From NCBI RefSeq assembly GCF_017426705.2, contig NZ_CP147251.1, positions 817,501 through 881,500 of the forward strand: a stretch of DNA of 64,000 nt. Direction: 5' to 3'. The notes beneath the pieces were generated by a model that did not search any database, was not told the DNA's origin, and saw nothing but the letters and a program-made list of their open reading frames with translations. The DNA comes from Enterococcus sp. DIV2402 (GTDB lineage: Bacteria; Bacillota; Bacilli; Lactobacillales; Enterococcaceae). Positions 34,831 to 42,496 of the stretch are shown one piece after another. Position 1 is the first letter of the stretch, and every line of letters starts with the position of its first letter. The position numbers were made by a program, and so were the translations under genes.

Positions 34831-34950
34831 TTAACGTGTTAAGAACCAAAACAGGAGAATAACCGCAACAATTGCCACAATACCTCGAACAACAATATCT
34901 ATTGATAAGAAACCAAATAAGTTTTGCCAGAATGAGCCTTTGTTTTTCAT
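34831..34950 (-). CDS. 39-residue single-span membrane peptide
   Basis: Reads MKNKGSFWQNLFGFLSID, then a C-terminal hydrophobic helix (VVRGIVAIVAVILLFWFL) and ends in TR. AAAGGAGAGG lies before the ATG at 34950. A terminator follows, so it is a self-standing gene. Further in-frame codons upstream lack a ribosome binding site. Function unknown; the size resembles type I toxin-like peptides, but no antisense RNA is visible. Confidence 0.65.
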   Translation of the reverse strand: MKNKGSFWQNLFGFLSIDIVVRGIVAIVAVILLFWFLTR

Positions 34951-35145
34951 TATAATCCTCTCCTTTTTAGATATAAGAAATCGCTTTCTTATAAAATAAG
35001 TATACCATGTAAAAAAATTTTTTACTCCGTCTAGAGAATGATTTTTAAAAGAGCGCTTTTTTAATAAAAAAAATGCCATGAATAGTGTTTCTGAACGTAA
35101 AATTTGTTAAGATAGTTGTCGAAATGAATTTTAGGAGGAAACATT

Positions 35146-35757
35146 GTGATTTTTGCTTATAACCCGAAATATGTTAGCGATACATTATTAGTGATTACAG
35201 AAAATGATAAAGGCTTAGAACAAACTGTTGAACGTAAAGGAAACGTAGCACGCCTTCAAACAGAAGATGGCCGTGTGATCGGTTGGAACTTTTTTGCTAT
35301 TTCAGAAGTGATGACGATTGATGGTACTGGTCAAGTAACACTGTCTGATGAACAAGTGGGACAATTAAATGAATTAATGCGTGAAGTTGGTTTTGCAGAA
35401 CAATTAACACCAGATCATGAGCCAAAATTTGTTGTAGGTTTTGTCAAATCATGTGAAGCCCACGAAGATAGTGATCACTTATCGATTACAGAAATTGAAG
35501 TTGATAACGGACAAACGCTCCAAATTGTTTGTGGTGCACCAAATATCCGTAAAGGACTAAAAGTTGTCGTTGCTAAACCAGGAGCGATGATGCCTGATGG
35601 AATGTTGATTTGGCCAGGTGAGCTACGAGGCGTTGCGAGCTATGGTATGATTTGTTCAGCAAAAGAATTAAATCTACCTAATGCACCAATGAAACGAGGA
35701 ATTTTAGAATTAGGCAGTGATGCAGTAATTGGTGAAGCCTTTAAAGTAGGTAAATAA
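35146..35757 (+). CDS. ytpR: YtpR-family tRNA-binding-domain protein
   Basis: A 203-residue protein with a unique N-terminal part (MIFAYNPKYVSDTLLV) and a C-terminal tRNA-binding OB-fold: VGFVKSCEAHEDSDHLSITEIEVDNG, IVCGAPNIRKG, VASYGMICSAKEL. The same fold occurs at the N-terminus of PheT, but no synthetase core follows. It starts at GTG, after AGGAGG. Function in RNA metabolism is inferred from the domain. Confidence 0.9.
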   Translation: MIFAYNPKYVSDTLLVITENDKGLEQTVERKGNVARLQTEDGRVIGWNFFAISEVMTIDGTGQVTLSDEQVGQLNELMREVGFAEQLTPDHEPKFVVGFVKSCEAHEDSDHLSITEIEVDNGQTLQIVCGAPNIRKGLKVVVAKPGAMMPDGMLIWPGELRGVASYGMICSAKELNLPNAPMKRGILELGSDAVIGEAFKVGK

Positions 35758-35766
35758 GAAACAATA

Positions 35767-35832
35767 AACTATCCGAACAATAAAGAGAAAGGCTGTTAGC
35801 CATATCTCTTACATCGTCCGGATAGTTTTTTG
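35767..35832. terminator. Long palindromic terminator, repeat copy A
   Basis: Outer stem AACTATCCG/CGGATAGTT, inner stem AAGAGA/TCTCTT, apical GGCT-GTT-AGCC, then six T residues. It lies between the convergent ytpR and htrA genes. The outer tip ATCCGAA...CGGAT is shared with copies at 44213 and 61141. Confidence 0.8.
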
Positions 35833-35851
35833 TATTGCTCACAACGGCTAT

Positions 35852-37141
35852 TTAATTTTGTGGTTGTTGATTTTGTGTTTGGTTTTGATTGTTGATGATA
35901 GATTGATCCACTGACAATTCCACTTTGACCGTTTGCTCTTTGTCTTCACGGTAGAAAGTTACTTCAATGGTATCACCGACTGATTTACTGTAAAGTGCAG
36001 AACGTAATTCTGTACCACTGCTAATATCTTTGCCATCAATTTTAGTAATCACATCGTATTGTTGAATGCCTGCTTTTTCAGCCGGAGTCGCACTACCAAC
36101 TGCTGAAACGACAACGCCATTGACCACAGAAGAAGGAACTTTTAGGATTTGTTCTTGTTGTTGCGTAGAGATACTACTCAAATCAACCATTGAAATCCCT
36201 AAAGCTGGACGAGTAACCTCGCCTTTTGCTTCTAGTTGTTCAATAATATTCGTCACATCATTACTTGGAATGGCAAAGCCCATCCCTTCAACACTGACGC
36301 CAGAACCAGAAGAACTTGCAATTTTACTTGAGTTAATACCAATTACTTGACCGGCAACGTTAATTAATGGACCTCCAGAGTTACCTGGATTGATCGCTGC
36401 ATCGGTTTGAATCGCGTTAATACTAATTGCTTGTCCCGATTCATTGGTGTTTGTTACTAAACGATTTAATGAAGAAATAATCCCTTGTGTTACAGAGTTT
36501 GCATAATCAGATCCTAAAGGAGAACCGATGGCGATTGCAGGTTCACCTACTTTTAATGAATCAGAATCTCCAAATGTTGCAACAGTATCGACTTTATCAG
36601 AAGCAATTTTTAAAACAGCTAAATCAGTGTAAGCATCCGAGCCAATTAGCTCAGCTTTCACTTTAGTGCCATCTGTTAAAACGACTTCTAATCCTTGTTG
36701 ACCGTCTACCACGTGGTTATTGGTTACGATATAGGCATCTTTGCCATCTTTTTTATAAATCACGCCACTACCTTCACCAACTGGTTGTAATTCAGCGCTA
36801 TTTTCTTCTTGGGTTTCAAAAGGATTAGCCCATTGACTTTGAGAAGAAGTTGCTTGTAAATTAATGATTGAAACGACCGCATTTTGAACTTTTTCAACAG
36901 CTGAAGTGACATCACTATTTACATTGACTTTGACATTACTTACTTGCGTATCGTTAGTAGAATCTTTCGTACTTTCGCTAGTAAGAGGTTCGTTAGCAGA
37001 AGCAGCATCATTCGCACCTGTTGCGTAGTAGAAACCACCGACACTTAACATACCGCCCAGTACGCCTCCAAGTAAACCAATCCCAAATTTTTTCAATACA
37101 CCATTACTTGTTCTATTGGGTGTAACATTTTTTCGAGCCAT
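35852..37141 (-). CDS. htrA: HtrA/DegP-like membrane-anchored serine protease
   Basis: A 429-residue quality-control protease. A single N-terminal membrane helix (GLLGGVLGGMLSVGGFYY) is followed by a low-complexity linker (45-75), a trypsin-like domain with triad His143 (TNNHVV), Asp173 (YTDLAVLK) and Ser255 (GNSGGPL), and one PDZ domain from about residue 315. It acts outside the membrane on misfolded proteins. AGGAGG fixes the start at 37141. The tail is Gln/Asn-rich. Synteny with the divergent rlmH is conserved in streptococci near the origin. Confidence 0.95.
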   Translation of the reverse strand: MARKNVTPNRTSNGVLKKFGIGLLGGVLGGMLSVGGFYYATGANDAASANEPLTSESTKDSTNDTQVSNVKVNVNSDVTSAVEKVQNAVVSIINLQATSSQSQWANPFETQEENSAELQPVGEGSGVIYKKDGKDAYIVTNNHVVDGQQGLEVVLTDGTKVKAELIGSDAYTDLAVLKIASDKVDTVATFGDSDSLKVGEPAIAIGSPLGSDYANSVTQGIISSLNRLVTNTNESGQAISINAIQTDAAINPGNSGGPLINVAGQVIGINSSKIASSSGSGVSVEGMGFAIPSNDVTNIIEQLEAKGEVTRPALGISMVDLSSISTQQQEQILKVPSSVVNGVVVSAVGSATPAEKAGIQQYDVITKIDGKDISSGTELRSALYSKSVGDTIEVTFYREDKEQTVKVELSVDQSIINNQNQTQNQQPQN

Positions 37142-37175
37142 GAGTATATACCTCCTATTTAGTCTTCTTATAATT

Positions 37176-37215
37176 AGTATAATATTAATTTCTAAATCTA
37201 GTCTACTGCTAGACT
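37176..37215 (-). promoter_or_regulatory. htrA promoter with a 6-4-6 palindrome over the -35
   Basis: On the minus strand TAGACT (37200-37205), an 18-base spacer and TATACT (37176-37181). AGTCTA-CTGC-TAGACT (37200-37215) is a perfect inverted repeat that includes the -35 and may be an operator. No CiaR-type TTTAAG direct repeat was seen. Confidence 0.5.
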
Positions 37216-37308
37216 TTGAACAAATTATGAAAAAGATACGCATAAAAATGTGTAAAAAGATGAAAAATAGTAATTAAATTTGATGAATAATGATGCGATA
37301 GCTGGACT

Positions 37309-37362
37309 TGTGGATAATTCTGTGGATAAACCTGTGAAAACTGTGGATAAGTATGTGGAGAA
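37309..37362 (-). promoter_or_regulatory. Cluster of five DnaA-box-like sites
   Basis: TGTGGATAA, the reverse complement of the DnaA box TTATCCACA, occurs perfectly at 37309, 37321 and 37342. Near matches TGTGAAAAC (37333) and TGTGGAGAA (37354) fill the gaps, giving start spacings of 12, 12, 9 and 12 bases, all in one orientation. The cluster lies between htrA and rlmH; no dnaA gene is in the window. Confidence 0.8.
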
Positions 37363-37429
37363 ACTAAGCATAGCAGCGAATTTAGTTTGCATGTATAATG
37401 AATAAGAAGTAATTAAAGGGAGCGTCAAT

Positions 37430-37909
37430 ATGAATATTAAAATCATTACTGTCGGAAAATTAAAAGAAAAATATCTTGTTCAGGGAATTAATGAATATGT
37501 GAAACGTTTGGGTGCATATGCCAAAATTCAATTAGTCGAAGTTCCAGATGAAAAAGCACCTGAAAAATTAAGTGAGTCGGAAATGCTTCAAGTGAAAGAA
37601 AAAGAGGGACAGCGAATTTTAGCAAAAATCAAAGAACAAGAATATGTCTATGCGTTAGCGATTGAAGGGAAAAATCCAAGTAGCGAAGATTTTGCCAAAC
37701 AAATTGACCAGCTAGGCATCCAGGGCAAAAGTCAACTGGTGTTTGTGATTGGTGGCTCATTAGGTTTAAGTGAGGCAGTAATGAAACGGAGTAATGCTCA
37801 AATCTCATTTGGTAAAATGACTTATCCCCATCAGTTAATGAAATTAATTTTAGTAGAACAAATTTATCGAGCGTTTCGAATTAATACGGGCGGACCGTAT
37901 CATAAATAA
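37430..37909 (+). CDS. rlmH: 23S rRNA (pseudouridine-1915-N3)-methyltransferase
   Basis: A 159-residue SPOUT methyltransferase. The SAM-binding knot is in [13 protein letters not shown] and the closing motif [30 protein letters not shown] is nearly invariant in RlmH. It modifies position 1915 of 23S rRNA in assembled ribosomes. AGGGAG precedes the ATG. TATAAT lies at 37394-37399; DnaA-box-like sites sit directly upstream, so DnaA could influence its transcription. Confidence 0.97.
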   Translation: MNIKIITVGKLKEKYLVQGINEYVKRLGAYAKIQLVEVPDEKAPEKLSESEMLQVKEKEGQRILAKIKEQEYVYALAIEGKNPSSEDFAKQIDQLGIQGKSQLVFVIGGSLGLSEAVMKRSNAQISFGKMTYPHQLMKLILVEQIYRAFRINTGGPYHK

Positions 37910-37953
37910 AACAGCTTGCTATAAACTATAATTTTATACGGAGGTGATGGATA

Positions 37954-38301
37954 TTGTTAACAAAAGACGAATTACCATTTTGTCCAGTTGCTACAACAGT
38001 TGATTTAATTGGTAGTAAATGGAAACTTTTGATTATACGAGAATTACTTACTGGCACCAAACGTTTTAGTGAAATTCATCGAGCGCTTGATGGTGTGAGT
38101 CAAAAAGTATTAACACAAAGCTTAAGGAAAATGGAAGAAGATAAAATTATCATTCGAACGGTCTATCCTGAAGTCCCGCCGAAAGTAGAATATGCGTTGA
38201 GTGATCTAGGCAATAGTCTTCGTCCGATCATTGATGCTATGCAAAGTTGGGGAATTGATTACAACAAAAATACTATAGCTCAGACAACTACCGATCAATA
38301 A
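37954..38301 (+). CDS. HxlR-family transcriptional regulator
   Basis: A 115-residue winged-helix regulator. The HxlR signature CPVATTVDLIGSKWKLLIIRELLTGTKRFSEI opens the protein, with the conserved near-N-terminal cysteine used for redox sensing in some members (YodB, QsrR, HypR); SQKVLTQSLRKMEEDKII is the recognition region. Start is TTG 37954 after GGAGGTGA. The following lectin-fold gene, 127 bases downstream, is a possible target. Confidence 0.88.
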   Translation: MLTKDELPFCPVATTVDLIGSKWKLLIIRELLTGTKRFSEIHRALDGVSQKVLTQSLRKMEEDKIIIRTVYPEVPPKVEYALSDLGNSLRPIIDAMQSWGIDYNKNTIAQTTTDQ

Positions 38302-38428
38302 AACAGTGTCTTTTCCTAATCGTTTCTTTGAGGTAACTATCTAATAAAAAAGTACCTACTTCTCATGAAGAGACAATCTGGTTACACTATCCTTAGATAA
38401 AAAATGATAGGTTAGGGAGATGCAAGCG

Positions 38429-39058
38429 ATGGAGAAAAATTTTAAAGAAGTATCTGTGAAAGCGAATCTTTTTAAAGAAGTAAATGTTTTTATAAATGAT
38501 GCTAAACTTGATGATTCAAGTGTTTTAAGAGTAGTTAAAGATCAAAAAGTTACAGGAGAGGACGAAGCGACATATGCCAAACTCATTGGTTCTGAATTTC
38601 AAGATGGTGTGATTGAAGTTCAAGTGTTGAGTCGCCTTTTACCAGATGCACCTGAACATGCGCGAGGTTTTATTGGCATGGCGTTTCGAATTGATGAACA
38701 AGATACTGAATTTGAATCTTTTTATGTGCGACCTACAAATAGTCGATGCGCTATTCAATTAAGAAGAAATCGGACGGTGCAATATTTTTCTTATCCTAAC
38801 TTTAAATATTTTCATTCACGAGAAACAAATCCTGGCGAATATGAAAGTTATGCCGATATTGGCTTAGATGAATGGATCGACCTCAAGCTTGTTGTGGAAG
38901 GCGCACATGGTAAATTGTATATAAATACGGCAGAGCAACCTGCTTTAGTCGTTAATGATATGAAGCATGGTGCCAATGCTAAAGGAGCACTAGGATTTTT
39001 TGTTGATATTGGAACAGAGGGCTTCTTTAGAAACTTGCGCTATACACCTAGCAAGTAG
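38429..39058 (+). CDS. Concanavalin-A-like/LamG-fold protein of unknown function
   Basis: A 209-residue protein without signal peptide or membrane helix. The pattern GSEFQDGVIEVQVLSRL, GFIGMAFRI, FESFYVRPTN, WIDLKLVVEGAHGKLYIN and GALGFFVDIGTEGFFRNLRY is that of jelly-roll folds related to DUF1080/laminin-G. No catalytic glutamate pair could be assigned. The ATG at 38429 is preferred; 38420 directly abuts AGGGAG. An HxlR regulator precedes it on the same strand. Confidence 0.65.
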   Translation: MEKNFKEVSVKANLFKEVNVFINDAKLDDSSVLRVVKDQKVTGEDEATYAKLIGSEFQDGVIEVQVLSRLLPDAPEHARGFIGMAFRIDEQDTEFESFYVRPTNSRCAIQLRRNRTVQYFSYPNFKYFHSRETNPGEYESYADIGLDEWIDLKLVVEGAHGKLYINTAEQPALVVNDMKHGANAKGALGFFVDIGTEGFFRNLRYTPSK

Positions 39059-39092
39059 TTTAGAGAAAGACTTGTGGATGAATAGCAGATAA

Positions 39093-39242
39093 ATGGAGAG
39101 AACGGATGAAAAAACTTCAATTTTCATAGTTCTAGTAATTATAATCGCTTTACAGTTTAGTGCTAATTATTTTGCAGCTACTCTTTCGATAGGGGAACAA
39201 ACAGATTTAGTAGCGACGACAGGTGAACTATTATGGGATTAA
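39093..39242 (+). pseudogene. Small exported or membrane peptide gene with probable frameshift
   Basis: The ribosome binding site GGAG (39095) serves ATG 39106, which reads MKKLQFS and stops. One extra A in the following A6 run would instead give MKKTSIFIVLVIIIALQFSA, a typical signal sequence, continuing NYFAATLSIGEQTDL to a stop at 39242. The same frame is open from ATG 39093 (49 residues) but without its own ribosome binding site. Either a 1-base deletion or an atypical start is needed. Confidence 0.45.
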
Positions 39243-39529
39243 TAAAATTGGCTTCAAATATTTTCAGCAAACATTTTTCAGCAACGATTACTTTAGCAGC
39301 GGGTTGGGAATTGTATGTTCCTTATAATCAAGTCAATAAGTTCACAGCATTCATAGATATTGGGGATGATAATTTAATTACGACGGTTATCAAGTATTCA
39401 GATGGCGAAGATACATACACGGTTAATATGTATATAGTTGATACTCAAGTCACCATAGATGCAATATTTCTTGGTTATCAATCTATTCAAGTGAATTCAG
39501 AGTTGAAACAAATTCATTTATTTAGATAA
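39233..39529 (+). CDS. Uncharacterised 98-residue beta-rich protein
   Basis: AGGTGA stands seven bases before the ATG, which overlaps the end of the preceding small frame, suggesting translational coupling. The protein is beta-rich (GWELYVPYNQVNKFTAFIDIGDDNLITTVIKYSDGEDTYTVNMYIVD) without a signal peptide of its own. No family is recognised. If the upstream frame were intact, the two would be a pair of a membrane-associated peptide and a small soluble protein. Confidence 0.55.
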   Translation: MGLIKLASNIFSKHFSATITLAAGWELYVPYNQVNKFTAFIDIGDDNLITTVIKYSDGEDTYTVNMYIVDTQVTIDAIFLGYQSIQVNSELKQIHLFR

Positions 39530-39618
39530 AACGTGGGCAAGATATTTTTTATATTGGGAATGTGGCGGTGTTTCGTATACAATATAAGAGGTAGAAGTTA
39601 AAAATAAGGAGCATACAC

Positions 39619-40359
39619 ATGAGAAATATAAAATTAACCATCGAATATGATGGCAAACGATACCTTGGTTGGCAACGACTAGGTGATTCAGATAAAACGA
39701 TTCAAGGAAAGATTGAGAATATTATTACCCAAATGACTGGGGAAAAACTTGAAATTATCGGTTCTGGTCGTACGGATGCTGGAACACATGCTCGTGGTCA
39801 AGTTGCCAATTTTAAGACAAATACTACATTAAGTCGTGATGAAATCTTAGACTTTATGAATCGTTATCTCCCACAAGATATTGTGATTAAAAAAGTAGCA
39901 GAAGTCCCAGAACGATTCCATGCACGATACAATTGCAAAGGCAAACAATATAGCTATTATGTTTGGAATGATCCAATTCCCTCAGCGTTTGAACGACATC
40001 GTAGCTTTCATGTCCCACAAACATTAGACCTTGTAAAAATGAACGCAGCCTGTGAAAAATTACTCGGCAAACATGACTTTATTGGATTTTCTGCTTTGAA
40101 AAAAACGAAGAAATCCACTGTTCGCACGATTGATGAAATCTCTGTTCAACGTGAAGGAAGTCTGTTACATTTTACTTTTGTTGGTGATGGATTTTTGCAC
40201 AAAATGGTCCGAATTATTACGGGAACATTAATAGAAATCGGTGCGGGTAAAATGCAAGTTGCGGACATCGATGCTATTTTTGAAAGTAAAGTTCGACAAG
40301 ATGCTGGAGAAACAGTGCCCGCACAAGGACTGTTTTTGGATGAAGTGTATTATAAATAA
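39619..40359 (+). CDS. truA: tRNA pseudouridine(38-40) synthase TruA
   Basis: A 246-residue synthase that isomerises uridines 38-40 in the anticodon stem. YDGKRYLGWQRL, the catalytic aspartate in SGRTDAGTHARGQVANF, and FVGDGFLHKMVRIITGTLIEIG are all present. AAGGAG precedes the ATG. It stands alone here rather than behind the ecfA/ecfT cobalt-type transporter genes with which it is linked in many Bacillota. Confidence 0.96.
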   Translation: MRNIKLTIEYDGKRYLGWQRLGDSDKTIQGKIENIITQMTGEKLEIIGSGRTDAGTHARGQVANFKTNTTLSRDEILDFMNRYLPQDIVIKKVAEVPERFHARYNCKGKQYSYYVWNDPIPSAFERHRSFHVPQTLDLVKMNAACEKLLGKHDFIGFSALKKTKKSTVRTIDEISVQREGSLLHFTFVGDGFLHKMVRIITGTLIEIGAGKMQVADIDAIFESKVRQDAGETVPAQGLFLDEVYYK

Positions 40360-40362
40360 GTT

Positions 40363-40403
40363 TAAACCTAACGATATTCGTGATGATGTTGTTAGGTTTT
40401 TTT
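40363..40403 (+). terminator. Terminator after truA
   Basis: AAACCTAAC pairs with GTTAGGTTT and is followed by T residues. Confidence 0.88.
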
Positions 40404-40531
40404 AACTATTTTTTTACAATACTAACTAAGACGGTAAAATCTTTGTTAAAACTAGCCGATTATATAAAGTAGAAGCCATCAAAGAAAATAATGTTGGTAG
40501 CAAATAAAATGAGTATAGAGGGGTGAAAAAA

Positions 40532-40717
40532 GTGAAGCGTGTAACCAAATATGGGATAATCTTGGTGTTAGGAATATCTTTGTTAGGCATTTGGTTAAGT
40601 TTTAATTCAAATATGGAAGAGGGAAAATCCACATTATTTAGCATTTGTTTATTGTTGATTTCTCTTTCACTTTATTTGATAGTAGGCGGAGAAAATAATG
40701 AGAGTGACAAAGTTTAA
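40532..40717 (+). CDS. Small 61-residue two-span membrane protein
   Basis: Starts at GTG 40532, eight bases after GAGGGG; an upstream GTG overlaps that site. Two hydrophobic segments (YGIILVLGISLLGIWLSF and LFSICLLLISLSLYLIVGG) and a charged tail ENNESDKV. No family recognised, no operon partner; the adenine-type riboswitch follows. Confidence 0.6.
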   Translation: MKRVTKYGIILVLGISLLGIWLSFNSNMEEGKSTLFSICLLLISLSLYLIVGGENNESDKV

Positions 40718-40726
40718 GAATAATAA

Positions 40727-40755
40727 TTGACAAGTCTGTTAATATTTATTATCCT
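40727..40755 (+). promoter_or_regulatory. Promoter of the riboswitch-add transcript
   Basis: Consensus TTGACA (40727-40732); TATCCT (40750-40755) at 17 bases is the best-spaced -10, though weak. Confidence 0.55.
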
Positions 40756-40778
40756 TATAAAAAATTAAACAAGAATAA

Positions 40779-40889
40779 ATTTTCGTATAACTCCAATAAT
40801 ATGGTTTGGAGGTCTCTACCAGGAACCGAAATTCCTGCTTACGAAGAAAGTACTAGATATGTATTTTCTTCGTAAGCAGGAATTTTTTT
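40779..40889 (+). promoter_or_regulatory. Purine riboswitch, adenine-type, transcription-terminating ON switch
   Basis: P1 TTCGTA/TACGAA, P2 CTCCAA/TTGGAG with loop TAATATGG, J2/3 GTCTCTAC, P3 CAGGAA/TTCCTG with loop CCGAAA. The ligand-reading position 74 is T, as in adenine sensors; J3/1 reads CTT, whereas classical adenine switches have ATT and guanine ones ACT. The 3' half of the aptamer (from 40829) pairs over 20 bases with 40864-40884 to form a terminator with T tract. Ligand binding should block this hairpin and allow add to be transcribed. Confidence 0.85.
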
Positions 40890-40916
40890 ATTTAGGAGCT
40901 ACGTGAGGAGGATATT

Positions 40917-41915
40917 ATGAATTCATTACCGAAAATTGAATTACATTGTCACTTAGATGGAAGTGTACGGGTAGAAACGGTATTAGCCATTGCCCAAAAA
41001 GAGGAAATTTCATTGCCAACCTATGATTTAATAGAATTAAAAGAAGCATTGGTAGCACCAGTTGAGTGTGCTTCTCTAGAAGATTATTTAAAACGATTTG
41101 CATTACCAAATGCGGTGATGCAGTCAAAAGAAAGTTTACAACGAATTACCTTTGAATTATTTGAAGATGCAGCTAAAGAAAATGTGAAATATCTTGAAGT
41201 GCGTTTTGGTCCGCTATTGCACACATTAAAAGGATTGACGTTGGAAGAAGTCATTCAAAGTGTGCTTGATGGGATGAGACAAGCAGAAGCTAGCTATGAC
41301 ATCAAAGGCAATCTTATTTTATCTTGTTTACGTTCCATGTCTGTTGAAAGTGCCTTTGAAGTTGTGGAAGCCGGGCAAAACTTTTTAGGAAATGGGGTCG
41401 TTGCGATAGATTTATGTGCCATTGAAGAAGTTGGTTTTTGCGAGCGATTTGTTGAACCAATTGCTTTAGCGAAGAAATACGGGTATCGTGTGACCATTCA
41501 TGCTGGAGAAACAGGTAGCGGACAAAATGTCATTGATGCGATTGAATTACTAGGCGCAGAGCGAATTGGGCATGGTGTGTTTATTAAGGATGAACCAACT
41601 GCGTATCAATTAGTAAAAGAACGCCAAATCGTCTTAGAAATGTGTCCGACAAGTAATGTACAAACAAAAGCTGTCTCTAGTTATCAGAATCATCCTATTT
41701 ATCAGTTTCATCAAGCGGGCATCAATGTAACGATTAGCACCGATAATCGGACCGTTTCTGATACAACGATGACAAATGAAATGTTGTGTATTCAACGAGC
41801 ATTTGCGACAGATGAATCGCTTTATAAACAAATTTATCAAACAGCCGTTGCTGCGGCTTTTGCAACTGATGAAGTAAAAGCATGGTGTCTTACACAATAT
41901 GAGGCGCAATCTTAA
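40917..41915 (+). CDS. add: Adenosine deaminase
   Basis: A 332-residue amidohydrolase converting adenosine to inosine. Zinc ligands are in ELHCHLDGS (His10, His12), VTIHAGETG and the late ISTDN aspartate; the catalytic glutamate is in the HAGE motif. GAGGAGG precedes the ATG. The upstream adenine-type riboswitch links expression to purine supply, the same gene-switch pairing known from Vibrio vulnificus. Adenine deaminase is excluded by length and motif. Confidence 0.93.
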   Translation: MNSLPKIELHCHLDGSVRVETVLAIAQKEEISLPTYDLIELKEALVAPVECASLEDYLKRFALPNAVMQSKESLQRITFELFEDAAKENVKYLEVRFGPLLHTLKGLTLEEVIQSVLDGMRQAEASYDIKGNLILSCLRSMSVESAFEVVEAGQNFLGNGVVAIDLCAIEEVGFCERFVEPIALAKKYGYRVTIHAGETGSGQNVIDAIELLGAERIGHGVFIKDEPTAYQLVKERQIVLEMCPTSNVQTKAVSSYQNHPIYQFHQAGINVTISTDNRTVSDTTMTNEMLCIQRAFATDESLYKQIYQTAVAAAFATDEVKAWCLTQYEAQS

Positions 41916-41980
41916 TCTCGAAATTTGCTTGAAATAAAAATTTTCCAGTATAATTGAAGAAAAGCGTGGAGGTTATCAAC

Positions 41981-42496
41981 ATGTCAAAAACAAAATGGAT
42001 GCCATTAATTGAAATTACAAAAATTTTGACGGAGAATGATGTAGACGCAGTGGATAGTATTTCCTTGCTGGTTGAACAACCAGAGAAATTTACAAGTCAA
42101 TATGCTGAATGGATAGAAAATATGGAATACTCCCCTGAGGATGAAGCGGATGTTATCACCGCCTATTGGTTAACTGGGTATGATACCCCCCATGATTTTG
42201 GGGCATATATTGATTGGAAAGAATGGCCGGAAGAAATCATTGCCCAATTAGAACCGAGCATTCTAAAAAAAGGGTATGCTATAAATTTAAAAGATGTACC
42301 AATTATAGCTGATGAAGCAACCGATGTTTTTTTAGAACGTTTGAAAAATTTTTTAGAACAGCATAATTATACGCTAGCTTTTTGGGATGTGGGTGGCGAT
42401 TGTTACCATTTGTATATTATTCCTAAAGCAGCATTTCCACGTTTAGAAATTTTAGGAAAAGAAATCTATGTTTCATTTTTTAATACCTATGAATAA
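41981..42496 (+). CDS. Uncharacterised 171-residue protein, DUF6630-like
   Basis: No family can be assigned with certainty; the pattern [24 protein letters not shown] near the C-terminus resembles proteins labelled DUF6630. The protein is acidic and soluble. GTGGAGG before ATG 41981 defines the start; earlier in-frame codons have none. Its stop overlaps the beginning of the msrA gene, suggesting coupled translation. Confidence 0.65.
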   Translation: MSKTKWMPLIEITKILTENDVDAVDSISLLVEQPEKFTSQYAEWIENMEYSPEDEADVITAYWLTGYDTPHDFGAYIDWKEWPEEIIAQLEPSILKKGYAINLKDVPIIADEATDVFLERLKNFLEQHNYTLAFWDVGGDCYHLYIIPKAAFPRLEILGKEIYVSFFNTYE

